Assembly (NCBI GenBank): GCA_016722525.1
Contig: JADKJB010000003.1
Coordinates: forward strand, 248,001-312,000
Length of the DNA stretch: 64,000 nt
Direction of reading: 5' to 3'
From: Bacteroidota bacterium
Lineage (GTDB): Bacteria > Bacteroidota > Bacteroidia > AKYH767-A > OLB10
Shown here: one piece after another, positions 59,127 through 64,000 of the stretch
How the letters are laid out: each line of letters opens with the position of its first letter
Numbering within the stretch: the first letter of the stretch is position 1
Made by a program: the position numbers and the translations under genes
Notes under the pieces: generated by a model
What the model was told of the DNA's origin: nothing
Databases searched by the model: none
The model's input: only the letters and a program-made list of their open reading frames with translations

Positions 59127-61283
59127 TTATTTAATTATTTTCATTTCATCAATCAATCTTTTGCAACCTGCAAACTTATCAATGATAAATAAAGTGAAAC
59201 GAATATCCAATGAAATATTTCTGCATTGATCGGGATCGAAATCAATATCACTCATGGTGCCTTCCCAAACACGATCGAAGTTAGTGCCAATCAATTCTCC
59301 ATTCGCATTTAAGACGGGACTGCCCGAATTTCCTCCTGTGGTATGGTTGGAGGCAACAAAAGCAACGGGCAGGGTGCCGTTTACCCCATAAGGACCAAAA
59401 TCACCGGCTGCGTTAAGTGTTTTTAATTTCTCAGATACTTCAAATTCTTCAATAGCAGGATTTTCTTTTTCAAATATTCCTTTTATGGTAGTGAAATACG
59501 AATAAGTAACCGCATCTTTCGGCTCATATTCACTCACCTGCCCATAGGCAACACGCAAGGTAGAATTGGCATCGGGATAAAATTTACGATCCTTCTGCAT
59601 ATCCATCTGCGCAGCCATGTATTTGCGGTTAAGTAAACTCACTGAAGCATTTAGTTTGGTAATTTCCTTTTCGAGATGCGTGGTATAAATATCCCAGAAT
59701 GACTGAGCAAGTTTATAGGCAGGGTCGTTTAGTAATTGTTTTGATTTTTTTGAAGTGTAGCTGGTAAGAAATGATTTTAACTTTGTTGAATCACTAAATG
59801 CGCTCTTGCTATAAAGTTCATCTGCATATTTACTGAAATTGCCTTTGTATTTCGAAAAAATATCTTTCAATTCATTGGGACGCATAGTTAGATCAATGTC
59901 TGCAAAATATAAATGCATCATCGAAGCAAATAATTTTTTATCGGTAGCCACATCAAAATTTCTGTAAAATCCTGATGAGCTGGAGAGCAGACGAGTGACC
60001 TCTATTTTCACAGAGTCTTCATCGACCACTTCAGAAGTTGAAAGTTTAGCAAGCTTATTTAATCCTCTGGCATATTTTAAAAGTTCAACTCCATATGCTG
60101 CTTCGTTAATATAATCCTGAACTTTTATCAATGGAGCCAGGGAAGAGTGTACAATATTAAAATCGGGAAGCAGTGTTGCATATTCACTCTTATTGTTTTC
60201 GGTGTACCATTTTTTAAAAGCTGCTTCTTCCTTCTGTTTCATCTGCATTGTTTCTAATCTCTCCAATCCTTTAAGTTCTCCTTGCCACTTTTTCCAGCCA
60301 TTTGCAATGGATACTTGCTTATCGGTATATTGAATTCGAAGTTTATCGTTAGTGCGAATAGCTTCATCAATAATTTCTAAACGGGCATCACGAATTTTAA
60401 TCCTTGATGGATTAGTTACTTCAATAATATTTTTGATGGCCGCAGCTGGTAAATATTGAGTGGTATTGCCCGGGAATCCATATACCATGGTAAAATCTCC
60501 CGGTTGAACGCCTTTGAGAGAGATTGGAAAAAAATATCTGGGTTTGAAAGGAACATTAGCAGGGGAGTAATCGGCAGGTCTATTATCGGCTCCTGCATAT
60601 ACTCTGAAAACGGAAAAGTCGCCGGTGTGTCGTGGCCACATCCAGTTGTCGGTGTCACCACCAAATTTCCCAATGGAGTTTGGTGGTGTTCCAACTAATC
60701 TCACATCTTTAAAAGTCTCCATCACAAAAAGATAAAATTGATTGCCATTATAAAAAGGACGCACAGAACCGGAGTAATGAGTTCCTTCAACTGCTTTTTT
60801 TATGAGCTCTACAGATATTTCTTTTATTTTAGCTTCACGTTCTTTCTCCGTCATATTGGCAGAAAGTTCAGAAGTAATGGGTTGTGTTACATCCTCCATG
60901 CGAATAATAAATGTAACGGTTAGTCCTTTGCAAGGTAATTCTTCATCCATTTTAAATGACCAGTACCCATTTTTCAAAATATTTTTTTCAACTGTACTTA
61001 GCGCTTGAACTCGGGTTATGCCACAATGATGATTGGTGAGCAACAGCCCCTGGTCGGATATAATTTCACCTGTACACTTGTTATCAAACAGCACCACAGC
61101 ATCTTTCATACTCGATTTGTTGACGCTATAAATATCCTCTGCCGAAACTTTCATTCCTTGCGATTGCATTTCTGCTTCATTTAGTTGCTTTAGAAAAATA
61201 GGAAGCCACATGCCCTCTCCGGCAATGATAAAAGAATTTAGAAACAGAATAAATGCAACTAGAAAGAGTGTAATTTTTTTCAT
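59127..61283 (-). CDS. S46 family dipeptidyl-peptidase (DPP7/DPP11-type)
   Basis: 718-residue exported serine peptidase. Signal peptide, then GEGMWLPIFL typical of the family, catalytic His in TNHHCG, Asp in WMWPRHTGDF, and nucleophile Ser in TTGGNSGSPVLN. In the specificity loop, TNFDRVWEG has Arg after Asp where DPP7 has Gly and DPP11 has Arg, favouring acidic P1 residues as in DPP11 (inference from recalled numbering). Probably periplasmic or surface-located and part of peptide uptake metabolism. Intact. Confidence 0.9.
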   Translation of the reverse strand: MKKITLFLVAFILFLNSFIIAGEGMWLPIFLKQLNEAEMQSQGMKVSAEDIYSVNKSSMKDAVVLFDNKCTGEIISDQGLLLTNHHCGITRVQALSTVEKNILKNGYWSFKMDEELPCKGLTVTFIIRMEDVTQPITSELSANMTEKEREAKIKEISVELIKKAVEGTHYSGSVRPFYNGNQFYLFVMETFKDVRLVGTPPNSIGKFGGDTDNWMWPRHTGDFSVFRVYAGADNRPADYSPANVPFKPRYFFPISLKGVQPGDFTMVYGFPGNTTQYLPAAAIKNIIEVTNPSRIKIRDARLEIIDEAIRTNDKLRIQYTDKQVSIANGWKKWQGELKGLERLETMQMKQKEEAAFKKWYTENNKSEYATLLPDFNIVHSSLAPLIKVQDYINEAAYGVELLKYARGLNKLAKLSTSEVVDEDSVKIEVTRLLSSSSGFYRNFDVATDKKLFASMMHLYFADIDLTMRPNELKDIFSKYKGNFSKYADELYSKSAFSDSTKLKSFLTSYTSKKSKQLLNDPAYKLAQSFWDIYTTHLEKEITKLNASVSLLNRKYMAAQMDMQKDRKFYPDANSTLRVAYGQVSEYEPKDAVTYSYFTTIKGIFEKENPAIEEFEVSEKLKTLNAAGDFGPYGVNGTLPVAFVASNHTTGGNSGSPVLNANGELIGTNFDRVWEGTMSDIDFDPDQCRNISLDIRFTLFIIDKFAGCKRLIDEMKIIK

Positions 61284-61313
61284 ACCGGAATAAATTTAAT
61301 TTTTCAAAGAAAC

Positions 61314-61343
61314 AAAAAAGGGACGAACTTTGCAGCCCGTCCC
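61314..61343 (-). terminator. Intrinsic terminator of the DUF3127 gene
   Basis: On the minus strand GGGACG (61343-61338) pairs with CGTCCC (61325-61320) followed by a T6 tract. It lies just after the DUF3127 stop and before the S46 start. Confidence 0.75.
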
Positions 61344-61362
61344 TCTCTAAATGATGTGGTTT

Positions 61363-61752
61363 TTAAAACGGAAGATCGTTATCTGCTGGTCCGTTGAAGC
61401 CATTACCGGATGACATAGCCGGTTCGTCAAATGCCGGAATATCATTGGAAGGTTGGTTGTTTGCAGAACCAGGAGACTGGACTTCAATGCGCCATGCTTT
61501 AACATCGGTATACCATTTCCCATTGTATTCTCTTGATTCCACATTGAATGAAACCTTAAGTTCGGTGCCGGGTTGCACATTTTTCAGTGAATCGGTTTTA
61601 TCGCCCCAAACTGATATGCTGACTTTTTTAGGATAATTGTTATCCATAAAATCCAGGATAAAAAATTGTTTTTTCCAGGGTTGACCGGTTTTTCCCTCTC
61701 CTGTTTCAAGGGGCAACACCTGTGATACTTTGCCGGTGAGTTCTAATGCCAT
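61363..61752 (-). CDS. DUF3127 OB-fold protein with SSB-like acidic tail
   Basis: 129 residues. The N-terminal about 90 residues match DUF3127 (ELTGKVSQVLPLETGEGKTG, FILDFMDNNYPKKVSISVWG, VSFNVESREYNGKWYTDVKA). This is a small beta-barrel of the OB type common in Bacteroidota. A disordered Gly/Asn/Pro-rich stretch follows, and the extreme C-terminus is DNDLPF. This closely resembles the DDDIPF tip of single-stranded DNA-binding protein, which recruits partner enzymes. No true ssb is in the window. It has its own terminator. DNA binding is inference. Confidence 0.83.
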   Translation of the reverse strand: MALELTGKVSQVLPLETGEGKTGQPWKKQFFILDFMDNNYPKKVSISVWGDKTDSLKNVQPGTELKVSFNVESREYNGKWYTDVKAWRIEVQSPGSANNQPSNDIPAFDEPAMSSGNGFNGPADNDLPF

Positions 61753-61944
61753 TTTCTTAAATTTAATTGAATAATAGTTTATTTGTACTGCAAGATAAGG
61801 CTATTCTACTGCACCACGACAAGTTGTTGAAAAATAAACGTTTATAAGTATTTATTTAGGATATATTCACTTCATTTTCAATGATTTTATTTTCGATGAC
61901 AGGTATTTATTTTTTTTCGCAATAAGAAACCCGGAAAACTGTTT

Positions 61945-61952
61945 TATTTTTG
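61945..61952 (+). promoter_or_regulatory. Putative -7 box of the 62-kb beta-barrel gene
   Basis: TATTTTTG matches TAnnTTTG and lies 3 or 15 bases before the ATGs at 61956 and 61968. Confidence 0.4.
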
Positions 61953-61955
61953 GCT

Positions 61956-62591
61956 ATGATTACTAAGATGAAAGAGTTACTGCTAGCATTTATGTTAGTT
62001 GGGTTATCATTCTCACTATTTGCGCAATCGGGCCGAAAGGGAGATATGAAGAAACCTTTTGTGTTTTCACAACAGTTCAAACATTCTTTTGGGGTTGGTG
62101 CCTCTTTTTATAAATATTCAGATGCTTACGAACCTGTTTACCAACTTTCATATAATCCCAGCTTAAGTCTGACCCACTCCTGGTCTGACTTTTCCTTTTC
62201 TTTAGGCACTCAGTTAAGCGGGGGTTATCATATCAGTTCAAATGCGGACGATTCGGCGTTTATTTATGCCGACTTACCTTTGCTGGCCGAATTTAATTTT
62301 GGACACAATGCGTCCAAAGATTTTTATAATGATTTAGGTTGGTTTTTTGGAGGTGGATACACCTATCATCTGTTAAAGGAAAACTGGAACCACGGTCCTG
62401 TAGTAACATTTGGGGTGAGAGGATTTGTATTCGGGCCCTCATTCACTATTCGATACAGCCGCTATTTTGCACAACAGGAAAAAGAGGTCTCTTTGCATAC
62501 GATCACACTTTTGATAAATGCGGGAAGGTATTTCGAACAAGTAAAACTGAACAATAAATTAAGCCGGTTTTCGAACGGATTCAGAAGATAA
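61956..62591 (+). CDS. Outer-membrane beta-barrel-like protein, uncharacterised
   Basis: About 211 residues with a signal peptide (MKELLLAFMLVGLSFSLFAQ, so the start may be the ATG at 61968) and strand-like repeats rich in Tyr, Phe, Ser and Gly (FGVGASFYKYSDAYEPVYQL, WFFGGGYTYHLLKENW, VFGPSFTIRYSRYFAQ). It is likely a small outer-membrane barrel. I do not recognise a family. Intact and converging with the GlsB-like gene. Confidence 0.65.
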   Translation: MITKMKELLLAFMLVGLSFSLFAQSGRKGDMKKPFVFSQQFKHSFGVGASFYKYSDAYEPVYQLSYNPSLSLTHSWSDFSFSLGTQLSGGYHISSNADDSAFIYADLPLLAEFNFGHNASKDFYNDLGWFFGGGYTYHLLKENWNHGPVVTFGVRGFVFGPSFTIRYSRYFAQQEKEVSLHTITLLINAGRYFEQVKLNNKLSRFSNGFRR

Positions 62592-62595
62592 AACA

Positions 62596-62841
62596 TTACT
62601 TTTTGCTGATGAATCCTATCAGATAAACTAAAATAACGGCACCAATTAATGAGGTGGCTAAAGAACCCATTAAACCACCACCGGAGGAAACACCAAGTTG
62701 ATTAAAAACATAACCACCGATAATGCCACCAAGTATCCCCACAATAATATTACCGATCGCCCCAAAACCATTTCCACGAATAATTTTTCCGCTCAGCCAA
62801 CCCGCAATTGCCCCGATTAAAATAAAGTAAACTATATTCAT
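62596..62841 (-). CDS. GlsB/YeaQ/YmgE-family small membrane protein
   Basis: 81 residues with three predicted helices and glycine-rich turns: GAIAGWLSGKIIRGNGFGAI and IVGILGGIIGGYVFNQLG. This matches the transglycosylase-associated (GlsB/YeaQ/YmgE) family, linked to stress response in several bacteria; biochemical role unknown. Intact, single gene. Confidence 0.9.
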   Translation of the reverse strand: MNIVYFILIGAIAGWLSGKIIRGNGFGAIGNIIVGILGGIIGGYVFNQLGVSSGGGLMGSLATSLIGAVILVYLIGFISKK

Positions 62842-63235
62842 GGGACAAATATAGAAAGAAGCATTTCGAAATTTGTAACAGATTGTGTGAATACTCCGAA
62901 TTCAATGGCTTCCGCTTTCAAGGCTTCCTTTTAAAAACAGGCAAGAAAAATTGAAATTTAGGATTTGATCAAAATCTATTCAGTTTTTCGAAAAGTCAGA
63001 TGTTGTTAGTTAGAAAAATATTGGAAAATCCGGGCTTGTGCCTGTATTAAAAGGTTTTTTTGCCCGGTTCTCCATTCACCTGTTGGAGTCCGTACTCCAT
63101 ATACAATCGTTCAGTATGAAATTAAGGGAGTTTTAGCGACGAAACCAATTGGATCTAAACTGGTAATGGGTCAATTATAAAACGAAAAAAGCCGCTTCCT
63201 GTGAAGGGAAGCGGCTTTTTTTAATTACAATGCAA
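62842..63235. other. Intergenic region between the GlsB-like and SWIB genes
   Basis: About 390 bases. It holds the hairpin terminator near 63184-63222 and no gene, tRNA or other structure I can support. Confidence 0.5.
63184..63222 (-). terminator. Strong intrinsic terminator of the SWIB gene (possibly bidirectional)
   Basis: Arms GCCGCTTCC and GGAAGCGGC around a short loop, with an A-tract on one side and a T7 tract on the other. It lies 14 bases downstream of the SWIB stop on the minus strand. Confidence 0.85.
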
Positions 63236-63658
63236 TTAAGAAAGATGTGCACTGATAAGTTTTGTCATTTCGAACATACTTACAGTTTTCTTTCCACCAA
63301 AAACTTTTTTCAAGTTCTCGTCAGCATTGATGTTACGGCGCTCTTTAGGATCTTGAAGTTTGTTCTTCTTGATATACTCCCAAAGTTTTTTAGTGACTTC
63401 AGTACGTGGCAGTGGTTTGCTACCTACGATAGGTTGCAGTGCCGCACTAATAGTCATTGCTTTCATAAATGCTGCATTAGGCTTGCGTTTCACCTTTGGT
63501 GCAGCTTTTTTAGCAGCTTTTTTAGGAGCAGCTTTTTTTGCAGCGGCTTTTTTAGGAGCAGCTTTTTTTGCAGCAGCTTTTTTAGGAGCAGCTTTTTTTG
63601 CAGTTTTCTTAGCGGCAGCTTTCTTAGCAGGCGCTTTTTTCTTAACTTTAGTAGCCAT
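63236..63658 (-). CDS. SWIB-domain protein with histone H1-like Lys/Ala-rich N-terminus
   Basis: 140 residues. Residues 1-60 are almost only Lys, Ala and Pro (repeat AAPKKAAAKK), as in histone H1-like bacterial DNA-binding proteins. Residues about 65-139 form a SWIB/MDM2-type domain (AALQPIVGSKPLPRTEVTKK, LWEYIKKNKLQDPKERRNIN, MFEMTKLISAHL). Similar proteins occur in Bacteroidota and Chlamydiae and are presumed chromosomal or nucleoid proteins. Intact; followed by a strong terminator. Confidence 0.9.
   Translation of the reverse strand: MATKVKKKAPAKKAAAKKTAKKAAPKKAAAKKAAPKKAAAKKAAPKKAAKKAAPKVKRKPNAAFMKAMTISAALQPIVGSKPLPRTEVTKKLWEYIKKNKLQDPKERRNINADENLKKVFGGKKTVSMFEMTKLISAHLS
63511..63600 (-). 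repeat. Three tandem 30-base coding repeats in the SWIB gene
   Basis: The blocks at 63521, 63551 and 63581 share the core tttaggagcagctttttttg and have an exact 30-base period, encoding the AAPKKAAAKK decapeptide. Copy number may vary between strains. Confidence 0.7.
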
Positions 63659-64000
63659 TTAGATTAGTTTTTTTAATAGATCTAATAGGACGAAGTAACA
63701 AATTATTTGAATACACAAACACTATAAAAAAAATGTTTTCAATAGATGACTCTTAATAAGTATGAAAACTCCATATTTAACAGGTGTTTCGGAGGCTTTT
63801 CATAGGCAAAAATATTTTCATTAACAGTAAAATATTTTTCAACAGTACGTTTAAAACTTCTTTTTTAGCTATGAAAACATCCTTTGACCCTGTTTTTCCC
63901 CTCTGAGTAGTCAAATTTCTATAGTAGTTCAACAGATTTATTTATAAAATTTGTCAATTCTTCTCCTTTAAGGAGGTTCTGAGATAGCCTGGCAAGATCG
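63659..64000. other. Intergenic region to the right edge
   Basis: About 340 bases with no gene or RNA I can support. It is the upstream region of the SWIB gene; no exact TAnnTTTG box on the minus strand was identified. Confidence 0.4.

Noticed and set aside
63230..63667. Long plus-strand open frame opposite the SWIB gene
   Set aside because: It is the antisense of the Lys/Ala-rich repeats, giving low-complexity Phe/Ser/Cys; the minus strand encodes a recognisable protein.
1..64000. CRISPR array, tRNA or rRNA genes
   Set aside because: No regularly spaced repeats of CRISPR form and no cloverleaf-like or rRNA segment was recognised by eye; a covariance-model scan would be decisive.

Overview
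This window is a chromosomal segment from a member of the Bacteroidota, probably Chitinophagales/Sphingobacteriales-like, although the order is an inference. Several lines support this. The DNA is AT-rich. TAnnTTTG-type -7 promoter boxes lie just upstream of many genes. Two large secreted proteins carry type IX secretion (T9SS) C-terminal sorting domains. Bacteroidota-typical families are present: DUF3098, DUF4292, DUF4468, DUF4476, DUF3127, S46 peptidase and the FtsX-DUF3098-UppP-TruB gene order. There is also a complete alternative complex III operon. I found no rRNA, tRNA, CRISPR array or intact insertion sequence.

Layout. 1-5.6 kb: 5' part of leuS (minus), then ftsX, DUF3098, uppP, truB, queA and ispD. 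5.8-11 kb: a D,D-carboxypeptidase with LysM domains, a DUF4468 protein, a DCC-family protein, an amidohydrolase and rlmN. 11-14.1 kb: a tandem pair of T9SS-exported paralogues. 14.2-15.2 kb: a higBA toxin-antitoxin module with a perfect palindrome upstream. 15.9-19.7 kb: a LytTR regulator followed by a propeller-type histidine kinase (minus). 19.9-28 kb: M28 peptidase, gpsA, aldehyde dehydrogenase and a very large NtrY-like kinase. 28.2-32.6 kb: B12-binding protein, enoyl-CoA hydratase, acylphosphatase, flippase, dut and a damaged sugar nucleotidyltransferase. 32.6-41.4 kb: TPR lipoprotein, DUF4292 lipoprotein, EnvC-like protein, tatA, small membrane or uncharacterised proteins, a thioesterase, a DUF4476 repeat protein and a SPOR protein. 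41.8-53 kb: actABCDEF followed by cytochrome c oxidase subunits II and I, closed by a strong terminator. This is a quinol-to-oxygen respiratory module. 53-55.7 kb: a 7TMR-DISM kinase and NarL-type regulator. 55.9-64 kb: barrel-like proteins, thioesterase, polysaccharide deacetylase, GNAT, S46 peptidase, DUF3127 protein, GlsB-like protein and a histone-H1-like SWIB protein.

A dominant feature is the number of reading frames broken by single-base indels, mostly in homopolymer runs. They hit conserved genes such as actB, the NtrY-like kinase and a response regulator. In each case one base restores a family-typical protein. This is most simply explained by sequencing or assembly error. I therefore annotate these as single genes and flag the break. 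Two lesions are different in kind: an internal deletion in the nucleotidyltransferase (31.9-32.6 kb) and an in-frame stop in the zinc-ribbon protein gene (36.8-37.7 kb).

I did not find a clearly undescribed large system. The best leads are the DUF3127 protein with an SSB-like tail, the higBA palindrome with a possibly leaderless toxin mRNA, the tandem T9SS paralogues with a decayed sorting domain elsewhere, the B12-binding/crotonase pair, and the short-leader promoter pattern.
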